From positions 32,266 through 96,265 of the forward strand of contig NZ_KB903668.1 in assembly GCF_000379785.1 (NCBI RefSeq): a stretch of 64,000 bases of DNA, given 5' to 3'. Made by a program: the position numbers and the translations under genes. This DNA comes from Gallibacterium anatis DSM 16844 = F 149. GTDB lineage: Bacteria; Pseudomonadota; Gammaproteobacteria; Enterobacterales; Pasteurellaceae. The notes under the pieces were generated by a model. That model did not search any database and was not told the origin of the DNA. It saw only the letters and a list, made by a program, of their open reading frames with translations. Shown in pieces: positions 39,302 to 49,179 of the stretch; the stretch's first letter is position 1; the number at the start of each line of letters is the position of its first letter.

Positions 39302-40795
39302 GTGAAAACTTTAAAACAAGCATTGTTCGTAATGCTGGCTGGAATGGCAACAGTGAGTGCTATGTCCGCTTCTGCTGAAGAGAAAAGCGCGAATCCGGTA
39401 CCGGATCAGAATCAATTGAATAATGACAAATTCAAAGATATGAAATTTGACATTGATAAAGTTGCGGTGCGCAATGATCTTTTTGCAGAGAAATATCCTC
39501 TTCAATATCAATCTTGGTTAGGCACCAGCCAATCTGAAGAAATCGGTGATGCATTAGCAGAAGATCCTCGTTTAGTCGTGCTTTGGGGCGGCTATCTGTT
39601 CTCATCAGAATATAACCATCCTCGTGGTCACTATTATGCCGTAACCGATGTGCGTAATATCTTGCGTACAGGCGCACCAAAAGATGAAAACAGCGGCCCG
39701 CAGCCGGCAGCTTGTTGGACCTGTAAAAGCCCGGATGTTGCGCGTTTAATTACTGAAAAAGGTGAAGACGGCTATTTTGGTGCAAAATGGGCAAAATGGG
39801 GCAATGAAATCGTTAATCCTATCGGTTGCGCCGACTGCCACGACACTAATTCAAAAGAGTTCGCTGAAGGTCAACCAGCGTTACGCATTGCACGTCCTCA
39901 CGTTTTACGTGCGTTAGATAAAATTGATTGGAATTTTGAACGTTCCGATAAAACTGATAAACGTGCTGCCATTTGTGCTAACTGCCACGTTGAATATTTC
40001 TTCGCCGGCGATAAAAAAATCGTCACTTTCCCTTGGCAGAACGGTGTCAGCGTTGAGCAAATGGAAAAATATTACGATGATCTCCAATTTAAAGATTGGA
40101 CTCATTCACTCTCCAAAGCACCAATGTTAAAAGCACAACACCCTGATTTTGAAACTTGGACGATGGGAATGCACGGTAAAAACGGGGTAACCTGTGTTGA
40201 TTGCCATATGGCGAAACAACAAACCGCAGATGGTCGCGTATTTACTAACCACAATATCGGTAATCCGTTCGACAACTTCCAAAATACCTGTGCTAACTGC
40301 CACGATCAGAGTAAAGAAAAACTACAAGGTATCGTTAATTCACGCAAAGAACGCGTACAGTCCGCAATGATCAAACTTGAAGATCACCTGGTTCACGCCC
40401 ACTTTGAAGCAAAAGCCGCGTGGGATGCCGGTGCAACTGAAGCGGAAATGAAAGATGCCTTGCAAGATATCCGCCACGCACAATGGCGCTGGGATTACAC
40501 TTCTGCCAGCCACGGATTCTATATGCACGCACCTGAAGTTGCTTTGGAAGTCTTAAGTTCCGGTTTGGATAAAGCAGCAGATGCACGTCGTAAATTGGCT
40601 GTCATTCTTACCAAACATAACGTAAAACAACCGGTTGCTATTCCTGATATTTCCACTAAAGAAAAAGCACAGGCAGCAATGGGCATTGACATTGAAAAAC
40701 AGAAACGTGAAAAAGAAGAGTTCTTAAAAACGGTTGTACCTCAATGGGATAAAGAAGCTAAAGAGAAGGGTTTATTACCTGCTGATGCAAAATAA
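39302..40795 (+). CDS. nrfA: Periplasmic ammonia-forming cytochrome c nitrite reductase
   Basis: NrfA reduces nitrite to ammonia with six electrons. The 497-residue precursor has a signal peptide (cleavage near ASA-E). It has one catalytic haem site with the unusual lysine ligand, CWTCK (138-142), and four CXXCH sites: CADCH, CANCH, CVDCH and CANCH. The GTG start at 39302 is preceded by a GGGG element. NrfB is the electron donor in this type of system. The CWTCK haem needs the dedicated NrfEFG lyase, which is encoded downstream. Confidence 0.97.
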   Translation: MKTLKQALFVMLAGMATVSAMSASAEEKSANPVPDQNQLNNDKFKDMKFDIDKVAVRNDLFAEKYPLQYQSWLGTSQSEEIGDALAEDPRLVVLWGGYLFSSEYNHPRGHYYAVTDVRNILRTGAPKDENSGPQPAACWTCKSPDVARLITEKGEDGYFGAKWAKWGNEIVNPIGCADCHDTNSKEFAEGQPALRIARPHVLRALDKIDWNFERSDKTDKRAAICANCHVEYFFAGDKKIVTFPWQNGVSVEQMEKYYDDLQFKDWTHSLSKAPMLKAQHPDFETWTMGMHGKNGVTCVDCHMAKQQTADGRVFTNHNIGNPFDNFQNTCANCHDQSKEKLQGIVNSRKERVQSAMIKLEDHLVHAHFEAKAAWDAGATEAEMKDALQDIRHAQWRWDYTSASHGFYMHAPEVALEVLSSGLDKAADARRKLAVILTKHNVKQPVAIPDISTKEKAQAAMGIDIEKQKREKEEFLKTVVPQWDKEAKEKGLLPADAK

Positions 40796-40805
40796 ATTTT
40801 GGTCC

Positions 40806-40826
40806 GGTTGCTCGTTATGAGCAACC
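40806..40826 (+). other. Intercistronic stem-loop between nrfA and nrfB
   Basis: GGTTGCTC, a GTTAT loop and GAGCAACC form a perfect 8-bp stem. There is no T run after it, so it is unlikely to terminate strongly. It could stabilise the upstream nrfA message and set unequal amounts of NrfA and NrfB. Confidence 0.55.
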
Positions 40827-40858
40827 GCTTAAATCAGGATTTCCTTGAGGATAAGAAA

Positions 40859-41449
40859 ATGAGTTTTTATATGTCTTTTAAAAAAGTGCTGTTTGTTACG
40901 GCTTCTCTGCTGCTTGCCGTTAATGTTTCGGCACAGGAAACAAGTAACACAAACGGTGCAAATACGTTAAGTTACCAACCGCAGTTGGAAAATCAACGTG
41001 ATCCGAATCAATACTGTGCGAAATGCCATAAATTTAATGATCAACAATTTCACGGCACCCACTTGAGCAAGTTAAACCCGAATAACGGCAAGCCGATTAA
41101 TTGTGTCAGCTGTCACGGTAAAATTTCCGAAGATCACCGTCGTGGCGTAAAAGATGTGATGCGTTTCCACGGCGATATTTTTGACGGAAAAACACCGATG
41201 TACACCGTTCAGGAACAGAACCAAGTTTGTTTCGCTTGTCATCAACCGGAAAAATTACGGGAAAAATTCTGGGTTCACGATGTTCATGCAATGAAATTGC
41301 CTTGTGCAAGCTGCCATACATTACACCCGGAACACGACGCAATGAAAGGTATCGAACCGAAACAACGCGTTAAATTATGTGTCGATTGCCACGGTAAACA
41401 ACAGGCGCTTCGTGAAGAAAAACAGAATCAAGCGAATAAGGAAAAATGA
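40859..41449 (+). CDS. nrfB: Pentahaem cytochrome c NrfB
   Basis: NrfB is a soluble periplasmic electron donor to NrfA. Five CXXCH motifs are present (CAKCH, CVSCH, CFACH, CASCH, CVDCH) after a signal peptide ending near VSA-Q. ATG at 40859 with GAGGATAAG upstream is chosen; the open frame to 40799 runs through the intercistronic hairpin. It gives 196 residues. The stop codon overlaps nrfC. Confidence 0.95.
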   Translation: MSFYMSFKKVLFVTASLLLAVNVSAQETSNTNGANTLSYQPQLENQRDPNQYCAKCHKFNDQQFHGTHLSKLNPNNGKPINCVSCHGKISEDHRRGVKDVMRFHGDIFDGKTPMYTVQEQNQVCFACHQPEKLREKFWVHDVHAMKLPCASCHTLHPEHDAMKGIEPKQRVKLCVDCHGKQQALREEKQNQANKEK

Positions 41450-42123
41450 TGAATTGTTCACGCCGTAACTTTGTTTCGGGTATGAGTGCATTGATGTTGG
41501 TTGCCGGTACCAGCAATAAAACCTTGGCGGTTGCACTCTCCGAAGAAAAAAATAAACGCTACGGAATGCTGCACGATGAACGCAGTTGTATCGGTTGTAC
41601 TGCCTGTATGGATGCTTGTCGTGAAGTCAATCAAGTTCCTGAAGGCGTTTCCCGCTTACAAATTATTCGTAGCGAACCTTATGGGGAATTTCCGGATGTG
41701 GAATATGAATTTTTCCGCCATTCGTGCCAACACTGCAGCAATGCCCCTTGTGTTCACGTCTGCCCGACCGGTGCTTCATTCATTGATGCCAAAACCGGTA
41801 TTGTCGATGTGAATAAAGATTTATGCGTAGGTTGTCAGTACTGTATTGCCGTCTGCCCTTATCGCGTTCGTTATATCAATCCGATTACCAAGGCAGCGGA
41901 TAAATGTAACTTCTGTCGCGATACCAATTTGGCAAAAGGTAAACTGCCTGCTTGTGTGGAATCTTGTCCAACGAAAGCATTAACCTTTGGTGATTTGAAT
42001 GATCCTCATAGTGAAATCAATAAAAAAATTCACCAACAGCAGGTTTATCGCACCAAAGTGGAATTAGGCACAGAACCTAACTTGTATCACATTCCAAGTA
42101 AACACGGGGAGATCAGACGATGA
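41446..42123 (+). CDS. nrfC: Nrf iron-sulfur protein NrfC
   Basis: NrfC is a ferredoxin-type protein with four 4Fe-4S clusters that passes electrons from the quinol-oxidising NrfD to NrfB. A twin-arginine signal (CSRRNFVSG) marks Tat export. Cysteine clusters CIGCTACMDACR, CQHCSNAPCVHVCP, CVGCQYCIAVCPYR and a CNFC...C...CVESCP set are in order. It has 225 residues. Tandem ATGs at 41446 and 41449 leave the exact start open by one codon. Confidence 0.95.
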   Translation: MMNCSRRNFVSGMSALMLVAGTSNKTLAVALSEEKNKRYGMLHDERSCIGCTACMDACREVNQVPEGVSRLQIIRSEPYGEFPDVEYEFFRHSCQHCSNAPCVHVCPTGASFIDAKTGIVDVNKDLCVGCQYCIAVCPYRVRYINPITKAADKCNFCRDTNLAKGKLPACVESCPTKALTFGDLNDPHSEINKKIHQQQVYRTKVELGTEPNLYHIPSKHGEIRR

Positions 42124-43079
42124 ACAGTCCTTTTCATTTTCCATCCCTCGTGTGGGATGAAATTATTGCGATTTACCTTTTCTTATTAGGTATTTCCGCC
42201 GGTGCAACAATGATTGCGGTATTGCTCAAACGTAGCGGTATCGCCGGCAATCATCCCAGTGAAAATAATATTATTCGCTGTGCCGCCATTATTGCACCGA
42301 CAACATTGCTGTTAGGTTTAACCATTTTGATTTTCCATTTAACTAAACCTTGGACTTTCTGGTATTTGATGTTCAACTACCACCACACTTCGATTATGTC
42401 GATGGGGGTAATGCTGTTCCAAGTTTATATGGTATTTCTGCTTTTATGGTTAGCCTTTATCTTTAAAACATTAGTGGCTCAACTTATTAACCGCTTTTTG
42501 CCGAAACTCGCTTTTATCAATAATATTATTGAGAAATTAGAGCGTTTCAGTTCGCCGGTGGAGATTATCCTGATTTTCCTTTCCGTGTTATTAGGTGCTT
42601 ATACCGGTTTCTTGTTATCGGCATTAATCAGTTATCCGATGTTGAATAATCCGGTTCTGCCGGCGCTGTTCTTGGCTTCCGGCACCTCTTCCGGTATTGC
42701 GGCATTAATGATGGCTACACTGCTCTTTACCAAAGAAAGCACCCATTCACCGGCATTGAATTTCGTGCATAAATTTGAATTACCGGTGGTATTAATTGAA
42801 GCATTTCTACTTTTTGCGTTCTGTATCGGATTATTCCTTGGTGGCGGTCAAAAAACGGTTGCGCTTTATAATGCAATCGGCGGTGGTTTTTGGTCTTATG
42901 TTTTCTGGATAGGGTTAGTCGGTATTGGCTTAATTGCTCCGCTCTTCCTTAATGCAGTCGCTTCCGAAACAGTAAAACATCGCAAAGGGTTTATACTCTT
43001 TGTTGCCGGATTAAGTTTATTCGGCGTACTTTGTTTACGTTTTTGGGCATTATATGCAGGTCAAATGACACTCGCCTAA
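42120..43079 (+). CDS. nrfD: Nrf quinol dehydrogenase membrane subunit NrfD
   Basis: NrfD is an integral membrane protein of the NrfD/PsrC family with about eight helices that oxidises menaquinol. The N-terminal FHFPSLVWDEIIAIYLFLLGISAGATMIA motif and LLSALISYPMLNNPVLPALFLASGTSSGIA are typical. It is 319 residues. It overlaps nrfC by 4 bases and is followed by a stem-loop. Confidence 0.95.
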   Translation: MNSPFHFPSLVWDEIIAIYLFLLGISAGATMIAVLLKRSGIAGNHPSENNIIRCAAIIAPTTLLLGLTILIFHLTKPWTFWYLMFNYHHTSIMSMGVMLFQVYMVFLLLWLAFIFKTLVAQLINRFLPKLAFINNIIEKLERFSSPVEIILIFLSVLLGAYTGFLLSALISYPMLNNPVLPALFLASGTSSGIAALMMATLLFTKESTHSPALNFVHKFELPVVLIEAFLLFAFCIGLFLGGGQKTVALYNAIGGGFWSYVFWIGLVGIGLIAPLFLNAVASETVKHRKGFILFVAGLSLFGVLCLRFWALYAGQMTLA

Positions 43080-43101
43080 ACTGCCAAGAACGCTAAGCTT
43101 C

Positions 43102-43138
43102 GACCTACTTCCATTGCCGGAAGTAGGTCATATTTTTA
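43102..43138 (+). terminator. Terminator between nrfD and nrfE
   Basis: GACCTACTTCC (43102-43112), an ATTGCC loop and GGAAGTAGGTC (43119-43129) form an 11-bp stem followed by ATATTTTT. It probably ends most nrfABCD transcripts. The nrfE start is only 28 bases further on, so read-through or a promoter within this gap must express nrfE. Confidence 0.8.
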
Positions 43139-43165
43139 ATACTTATTTTCTACCAATAATTAAAA

Positions 43166-45073
43166 ATGTTGCCTGAACTCGGATTTTTAAGTTTACTCAT
43201 CGTTGTTGCTTTAACCTTTTGTTTAGCTTTTTTGCCGGCTTACGGTTTATGGCAAAACAAACACGCTTTCGCACAATTAGCTTATCCGCTAAGTATGCTT
43301 TATGCGCTCTTCTGTACAATAACGTTGATAGCATTAGCCTATGCCTTTGCTACTAATGATTTTTCGCTTGAATATGTTGCGCAACATTCTAATTCCAACC
43401 TGCCTTTATTCTATAAACTTGCTGCAACTTGGGGCGGGCACGAAGGCTCAATGCTGTTTTGGCTGTTTTCACTTGCGCTTTGGACAGCCCTGTTTGCCTG
43501 TTATAACCGTCACAACGATCAGCGTCTTGTCATCTCAACACTAGTATTAATGGGGATGATCAGCTTTTGTTTTGCGGTTTTTATTCTGTTTTTATCTAAT
43601 CCTTTCAATAGGTTATATCCAATTCCGCTTGAAGGGCGCGATCTCAATCCAATGCTGCAAGATATCGGTTTGATCGTACACCCACCGCTGTTGTACCTTG
43701 GTTATGTCGGTCTGGCGGTCAATTTTGCCTTAGTGATTGCTGCCTTGATTTACCAACAATTTAACGCTGCCTTTGCGCGATTATGTCGCCCTTGGGTGCT
43801 AGCTTCTTGGGCATTTTTAACCATCGGTATCGTATTAGGTTCTTGGTGGGCTTACTATGAACTCGGTTGGGGTGGCTGGTGGTTTTGGGATCCGGTAGAA
43901 AATGCTTCACTTATGCCGTGGTTAGTCGCCACTGCGCTGCTACATACACTTATTGTCTATGAGAAACGGGGAATTTTACTCTATTGGGTGGTCTTGCTCT
44001 CAATTTTTGCCTTTTCTTTAAGCCTATTGGGAACCTTTATTGTGCGTTCCGGTGTTTTGGCATCCGTACACGCATTTAGTATTGATCCGCAACGCGGACA
44101 CGCTTTATTAGCAATCTTTCTGCTGTTCACTTTATGTGGACTATTATTATTTGCTTTACGCATCAAAGAGTTACATTCAATAGTCAGATTTCAGCTGTTC
44201 TCTAAAGAAGCTGCTTTTTTATTCGCCAATATTTTATTCAGCCTCGCAACCTTTATTGTCTTCACCGGCACATTTTATCCAATGATCTACAATATGTTGG
44301 GCTGGGGAACCATTTCTGTCGGCACGCCCTATTTTAATCGTCTCATCGTGCCATTAATTTTTCTTCTTTTGATCTTAATGCTGTTTTCGCCATATTTACA
44401 CTGGCAAAAACTCCCATTTTCATCAATGAAAAAAGTTGCGTTATATCTGTTGCCGGCGGTAATCATTACCCTCTTACAAATCCTGATGGAACAGAATTTC
44501 AACTTTTCTCCGCCTCCGCTTTGGGCGTTTATCTGTTTAAGTTTAGCGTGGTGGTTGCTGCTTAATACGCTCTGTTGCTCACAATGGAAAAATAAAAAAC
44601 AGTGGCCAATGCGGTTGGCACATATAGGTGTCGCGATCAGCATCATCGGTGGCACAATGAGCAACTATTATGCTAAAGAAATTAGCGTTAAAATGTCTCC
44701 CGGCGACACACAAACATTGCATAATTATCAATTTACTTATCTCGGTTTCCGCAATGAAATTGGTCCGAACTATACGGCAGAACGAACTTTTTTCGTGATT
44801 AGTCAACAAGATAAACTTATTGCTGAAGTCAGTGCCGAACGCCGCTATTATGACGTACGCACAATGAATATGAGTGAAGTCGGGATAAAATGGGGATGGT
44901 TATCCGATCTGTATATCGTTATGGGAAATAAAATTTCAGCGAATGAATTTGCCTTCCGCTTACACTACAAACCCTATATCCGTTGGTTATGGTTTGGCGG
45001 ATTATTAGCAATGTTAGGCGGTTTTATCGCCGTTTGGAACGCCAGAAAACCCAAACTCAAAGGTGAAAAATGA
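43166..45073 (+). CDS. nrfE: Haem lyase subunit NrfE (CcmF paralogue)
   Basis: NrfE is the NrfA-specific counterpart of CcmF and attaches haem to the CWTCK site. At 635 residues it has about 14-15 membrane segments, with the WWD motif [18 protein letters not shown] at about residues 232-249 and conserved histidines in WGGHEGS and IVHPPLLYLG. It could be mistaken for a second ccmF, but its place in the nrf cluster beside paralogues of ccmG, ccmH and ccmI decides the name. No clear ribosome-binding site is seen. Confidence 0.92.
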   Translation: MLPELGFLSLLIVVALTFCLAFLPAYGLWQNKHAFAQLAYPLSMLYALFCTITLIALAYAFATNDFSLEYVAQHSNSNLPLFYKLAATWGGHEGSMLFWLFSLALWTALFACYNRHNDQRLVISTLVLMGMISFCFAVFILFLSNPFNRLYPIPLEGRDLNPMLQDIGLIVHPPLLYLGYVGLAVNFALVIAALIYQQFNAAFARLCRPWVLASWAFLTIGIVLGSWWAYYELGWGGWWFWDPVENASLMPWLVATALLHTLIVYEKRGILLYWVVLLSIFAFSLSLLGTFIVRSGVLASVHAFSIDPQRGHALLAIFLLFTLCGLLLFALRIKELHSIVRFQLFSKEAAFLFANILFSLATFIVFTGTFYPMIYNMLGWGTISVGTPYFNRLIVPLIFLLLILMLFSPYLHWQKLPFSSMKKVALYLLPAVIITLLQILMEQNFNFSPPPLWAFICLSLAWWLLLNTLCCSQWKNKKQWPMRLAHIGVAISIIGGTMSNYYAKEISVKMSPGDTQTLHNYQFTYLGFRNEIGPNYTAERTFFVISQQDKLIAEVSAERRYYDVRTMNMSEVGIKWGWLSDLYIVMGNKISANEFAFRLHYKPYIRWLWFGGLLAMLGGFIAVWNARKPKLKGEK

Positions 45074-45609
45074 AACGTTGGTTACTCTTTATTCCGGCTC
45101 TTTTTATTTTAGCATTGGCGATCGCCCTATTTTTAGGCATCAGCCAAGATCCGTTACAAAAAATGAAATCGCATCTCAATCAACCGTTGCCGGCATTTTC
45201 CTTGCTTGATTTATACGATCATCAGCGCCACTGGCAAAATCAAGATTTTCCACAAAATCAAGTTTTCCTGATCAACATTTGGGGCAGCTGGTGTCAATTT
45301 TGCAAACAGGAATTCCCTCTGCTGAAAAAAATCACGCAACAACAGCAATTGCCGATTGTTGGCATTAATTATTTGGATAAGCAGGAAAATGCGGTGCAAA
45401 CCTTACAGCAACTCGGCAATCCTTTCGCAATCAATGCGTTTGATCATAAAGGAATGTTTGCCGCAGAATTGGGTATTAACGGCGCACCTTACACCTTTAT
45501 TATCGATAAAAATGGGAAAATGCGTTATTTTTTTGAGGGCGGTGCGATTAATGAAACGATTTGGCAACAACAGATGTTACCGTTAATTCAACAATTACAA
45601 GCGGAATAA
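45070..45609 (+). CDS. nrfX: Thioredoxin-like protein of the Nrf maturation set (CcmG/DsbE paralogue)
   Basis: This 179-residue membrane-anchored thioredoxin-fold protein has WGSWCQFC as its active site (Cys75 and Cys78) and a GINGAPYTFIID cis-proline region. It is a paralogue of ccmG at 8179 but has CQFC instead of CPTC, so its redox properties may differ. It overlaps nrfE by 4 bases. The symbol follows use in some Pasteurellaceae-type nrf clusters; dsbE would also be acceptable. Confidence 0.85.
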   Translation: MKRWLLFIPALFILALAIALFLGISQDPLQKMKSHLNQPLPAFSLLDLYDHQRHWQNQDFPQNQVFLINIWGSWCQFCKQEFPLLKKITQQQQLPIVGINYLDKQENAVQTLQQLGNPFAINAFDHKGMFAAELGINGAPYTFIIDKNGKMRYFFEGGAINETIWQQQMLPLIQQLQAE

Positions 45610-45621
45610 GAGAGGCTTTTA

Positions 45622-46074
45622 ATGAAAAAATTCATATTTTTACTGCTCTGCTGCACTGCTTTTGCACGCGCTGAAATTGTTGAAACCTTTCAATTTCATT
45701 CAGAAGAGTCACAACAACGGGCGATTTCGTTAGCAAAAACGTTGCGCTGCCCGCAATGCCAAAATCAGAATTTAGTCGAATCCAATGCGGAGGTTGCCGC
45801 TGAATTGCGCTTGGAAGTTTACAAGATGGTTAATCAAGGTAAAAGCAATGATGAAATTATTCAAATAATGACGCAACGTTTCGGTGATTTTGTGCGTTAT
45901 GATCCGCCTTTTACCTCCAACACATTTTTACTTTGGTTAATTCCATTGGTTGCCGGCATCATCGCCTTATTCTCTTCACTTTTTTATTTAAAAAAACAAA
46001 GAGAAATCACATTAGATCCGCAACAGCAACAGAAAATCGCAGATTTTTTACAACAACGGGAACAGAATGGCTAA
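45622..46074 (+). CDS. nrfF: NrfF thiol protein (CcmH paralogue)
   Basis: NrfF has a signal peptide, the LRCPQC motif (Cys43 and Cys46) and a C-terminal membrane helix, as in CcmH. The 150 residues align with the ccmH product here (LRCPQCQNQNL compared with LRCPQCQNNNI). It probably presents the NrfA CWTCK segment to NrfE. It overlaps nrfG by 8 bases. Confidence 0.92.
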   Translation: MKKFIFLLLCCTAFARAEIVETFQFHSEESQQRAISLAKTLRCPQCQNQNLVESNAEVAAELRLEVYKMVNQGKSNDEIIQIMTQRFGDFVRYDPPFTSNTFLLWLIPLVAGIIALFSSLFYLKKQREITLDPQQQQKIADFLQQREQNG

Positions 46075-46900
46075 TTTAGTTTTTTTCGCAGGTGTAGTTG
46101 TTTATCTACTGATTTTAGTCGTGATTTTTTATTTACATTCTCCGACCGAGAGTGAGGATCGACATAATCAAAAACTGAATAATCAATTATTGCAACAACA
46201 GTTACAACAACATAAATTTAAGGAAAATGAAGCACTTGCCAATGAAATTGTCTATCGCTTTATGCAAGATCAGAAAGATGAAGAAATTGCCAACAGTATG
46301 GCAGATTATTCTAAAAAAATTGCTTGCGGCATTGGTGTGATTATTCTGGTGGTAATGGTGGGTTATTATTTATATAGCGGTAGGCTGCAAATGCTAAATC
46401 AACAACAGACTACGCAAACAGAAAACAGCCAAATAGAAAAGCAAGAAACAACCACAGCCAGCCTCAATGACGACAATATTATTGCGATTCAAAATAAAAT
46501 TCGTACCGATCCGAATAACGGGGAAAATTGGTATGAATTAGGTTTAGCTTATGCACAAAATAATGAATTTAATAACGCTATCGAATCTTACTCTCGTGCA
46601 ACCGTATTATTGGGTAGAAAACCTTATATTTTAGGCGCTGCTGCTACTGCACTTTACTATAAAGATCAACAACATATATCACCTCAAGCGCAACAATGGT
46701 TGGATGAAGCATTACAGCTTGATGCGCAAGATACCGCTTCTTTATTATTATTGGCGAATGATGCTTTTAAGCAGGCGCATTATGGTTTAGCGATCAATTA
46801 CTGGCAGAAAGTGTTGGACAGTCATCGAAAAGTCGATCGTAAGCTATTGATTAACCTTATACAAATCGCCGAAGAGAAACAAAAATTGATAAAAAAATAG
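46067..46900 (+). CDS. nrfG: NrfG TPR protein (CcmI paralogue)
   Basis: This 277-residue protein has two membrane helices (near residues 4-24 and 87-107) and a C-terminal TPR domain (NGENWYELGLAYAQNNEFNNAIESYSRATVLL). NrfG binds the C-terminus of apo-NrfA in E. coli. The two-helix N-terminus resembles CcmI, so it combines the membrane region of CcmI with the TPR role of NrfG. It closes the nrf cluster. Confidence 0.9.
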   Translation: MANLVFFAGVVVYLLILVVIFYLHSPTESEDRHNQKLNNQLLQQQLQQHKFKENEALANEIVYRFMQDQKDEEIANSMADYSKKIACGIGVIILVVMVGYYLYSGRLQMLNQQQTTQTENSQIEKQETTTASLNDDNIIAIQNKIRTDPNNGENWYELGLAYAQNNEFNNAIESYSRATVLLGRKPYILGAAATALYYKDQQHISPQAQQWLDEALQLDAQDTASLLLLANDAFKQAHYGLAINYWQKVLDSHRKVDRKLLINLIQIAEEKQKLIKK

Positions 46901-46926
46901 TTGCAGCCGAAAAACTGCAACTATTT
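46895..46926. terminator. Terminator between convergent nrfG and metC
   Basis: AAATAGTTGCAG (46895-46906) and CTGCAACTATTT (46915-46926) form a perfect 12-bp stem with an 8-base loop. It begins inside the last codons of nrfG. It is symmetric enough to work for both genes. Confidence 0.82.
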
Positions 46927-46946
46927 AAAAATATCAAGAATTTTTG

Positions 46947-48140
46947 CTAACTGATACGCTGCAACCCTGCCGCCAAATCGGCAATCAGATCTTCGCTTGC
47001 TTCCAAACCGACGTGAATTCTGACTAAACTGCCGCTCAATTTACGCTCAATATTCGGGCGAATTTTCGCAATTTCTTCCGGCTGATTAACCAAAATTAAC
47101 GATTCATATCCTCCCCACGAATAAGCCATACTGAACAAGTTGAAATGGTCAAGAAATGCCGCCACCTCTTGATCATTCAGGCGTTTATTTAATTCAAACG
47201 AAAATAATCCGCTGGCACCGCTAAAATCTCGCATAAAAAACTCGTGTCCGGGACAGCTTGGCAATGCCGGATGATAGACGGTTTTCACCTGCGGTTGTTG
47301 TGCCAGCCATTGTGCAATTTTAATGCTGCTTTCGCCTTGCTGCTGCAAACGTAATGCTAAGGTTCTAATCCCCCTTGCTGTTACATAAGCGGTATCTGCA
47401 TCCACCATTTGCCCCATCAAATAGGATTGATCCCTTAATTGATCCCACGTCCGTGCATTTGCCACAGCCGTACCAATCATCGCATCGGAATGCCCCACTA
47501 AATATTTCGTCCCTGCTTGAATTGAAATATCAATATCGTGTTGCAATGCCGGAAACAACAATCCACCGGACCAAGTGTTATCAATCATAATCACAATATC
47601 TGGCTTTTTCGCTCTCACCGCTTGAACGATGGCGGGAATATCAGCGACTTCCATCGTTAAAGAACTCGGCGCTTCTAAAAACAGTACTTTCGTATTTTCT
47701 TCAACTAAATCAGCAACTTTCGCTCCCATCATTGGATCATAAAAGGTTGTGCTGATCCCCATTTTTTTCAAAATGATATTGCAGAACTCTTGGGTCGGTT
47801 CATATGCCGCACCGGTTACCAAAATATGATCTCCCTGCTGAGCAAAAGCCAACAGACTGTTACTAATCGCTGCTGCTCCGCACGGATAAAGATAACAACC
47901 GACTCCACCTTCCAATTCGCACATTAAATCCTGCAAAGCAAAATGGGTTAATGTGCCTCTACGCCCATAAAATAACCCCTGTTTAGCCCTTTCTTGAGTT
48001 GCTTTTTTCTTATCTGCCACTGAATCGAACACTAATGATGATGCCCGTTGAATAACAGGGTTAACACTCCCTTGCGTCACTCTTTTTCCTCTACCGGCGT
48101 GAATCAGACGGGTGTTTTTTTGTTGTATTTGCGTTACCAT
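46947..48140 (-). CDS. metC: Cystathionine beta-lyase
   Basis: MetC splits cystathionine to homocysteine, pyruvate and ammonia in methionine synthesis, using PLP. The PLP lysine is in [18 protein letters not shown], and the cofactor aspartate is in IMIDNTW. At 397 residues it matches E. coli MetC along its length from memory ([52 protein letters not shown]). I saw no convincing tandem MetJ boxes upstream. Confidence 0.95.
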   Translation of the reverse strand: MVTQIQQKNTRLIHAGRGKRVTQGSVNPVIQRASSLVFDSVADKKKATQERAKQGLFYGRRGTLTHFALQDLMCELEGGVGCYLYPCGAAAISNSLLAFAQQGDHILVTGAAYEPTQEFCNIILKKMGISTTFYDPMMGAKVADLVEENTKVLFLEAPSSLTMEVADIPAIVQAVRAKKPDIVIMIDNTWSGGLLFPALQHDIDISIQAGTKYLVGHSDAMIGTAVANARTWDQLRDQSYLMGQMVDADTAYVTARGIRTLALRLQQQGESSIKIAQWLAQQPQVKTVYHPALPSCPGHEFFMRDFSGASGLFSFELNKRLNDQEVAAFLDHFNLFSMAYSWGGYESLILVNQPEEIAKIRPNIERKLSGSLVRIHVGLEASEDLIADLAAGLQRIS

Positions 48141-48313
48141 AATTAAACCTCTTTTTGGTACATAAATCGATTAAACATTAATTGATTTGATAGATAAAAA
48201 CAACTGTATATTTAGAGGTGAAAGCGGTATCTTTTACCGCGTCAAAACAATGATGGTTTTAAAAAACATTGTTTTAGTTTTATGATTAATTAGATACTCA
48301 CAAGGAGATAGTT

Positions 48314-48916
48314 ATGGTATTAGTAGCTCGTCAAGCACCTGATTTCACAGCTTCAGCAGTTTTAGGTAACGGTGAAATCGTTGACAATTTTAACTTTAAA
48401 AAACACGTTGAAGGCAAAGCAGCAGTAATTTTCTTCTGGCCATTAGACTTTACTTTCGTTTGTCCATCAGAAATTATTGCATTCGACCACCGTTATCAAG
48501 AATTCAAAAAACGTGGCGTTGAAGTTATCGGTGTTTCTATCGACTCTCAATTCACTCACAATGCATGGCGTAAAACTCCTGTAGATCAAGGCGGTATCGG
48601 CGAAGTTCAATTCGCAATGGTAGCTGACGTTAAACACGCTATCGCTCAAGCATACGGTATTGAACACCCTGAAGCTGGCGTTGCATTACGTGCATCATTC
48701 TTAATCGACAAAAACGGTGTTGTTCGTCACCAAGTTGTTAACGATCTTCCATTAGGACGTAACATCGATGAAATGCTTCGTATGGTTGATGCGCTTGCAT
48801 TCCACGAAGAACACGGTGAAGTTTGCCCAGCTCAATGGTCAAAAGGTAAAGAAGGTATGAAAGACAACCCAGAAGGCGTTGCAGCATACTTGAAGAAAAA
48901 TGCAGATCAACTTTAA
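48314..48916 (+). CDS. Typical 2-Cys peroxiredoxin (AhpC/TSA family)
   Basis: This peroxidase reduces hydrogen peroxide and organic peroxides. The peroxidatic cysteine is in DFTFVCPSE (Cys50) and the resolving cysteine in HGEVCPAQW (near Cys171). At 200 residues it is the 'peroxiredoxin C'/TsaA type rather than enterobacterial AhpC, and no ahpF flavoprotein lies beside it. Codon use is highly biased (CGT, AAC, GGT, CAA), suggesting strong expression. AAGGAG precedes the ATG, and a tetraloop terminator follows. Confidence 0.93.
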   Translation: MVLVARQAPDFTASAVLGNGEIVDNFNFKKHVEGKAAVIFFWPLDFTFVCPSEIIAFDHRYQEFKKRGVEVIGVSIDSQFTHNAWRKTPVDQGGIGEVQFAMVADVKHAIAQAYGIEHPEAGVALRASFLIDKNGVVRHQVVNDLPLGRNIDEMLRMVDALAFHEEHGEVCPAQWSKGKEGMKDNPEGVAAYLKKNADQL

Positions 48917-48937
48917 TTCTGTCATTCTAAGTTAGAT

Positions 48938-48963
48938 AAACCCTGCTTCGGCAGGGTTTTTAG
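48938..48963 (+). terminator. UUCG-tetraloop terminator after the peroxiredoxin gene
   Basis: AAACCCTGC (48938-48946), TTCG and GCAGGGTTT (48951-48959) form a perfect stem with the very stable UUCG loop, followed by T residues. Confidence 0.93.
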
Positions 48964-49179
48964 TTTCCGTATTTACTTAATTCAGCCAACAACTAAAAGT
49001 AACTTAAAGAAATTATCATTAAGTATATAGTTAATATCAAACTAATCGCAATTAACCTATAAATTCATCAAAATTACACTACATCAATAAACTTTTCTTT
49101 ATTTATATCTTTAATAAACTATTATTACATCCAATATTGCTATACAATAATCCAATTTCTTAGTTTAGGGGACGATTTT

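Noticed and set aside
48141..48313. Search for MetJ or OxyR sites between metC and the peroxiredoxin gene
   Set aside because: No tandem AGACGTCT-like boxes and no clear OxyR spacing pattern were seen.
48964..49137. Search for CpxR boxes upstream of cpxR
   Set aside because: Only a degenerate GTAAC-N5-GAAAT was seen; it is too weak in such AT-rich DNA.
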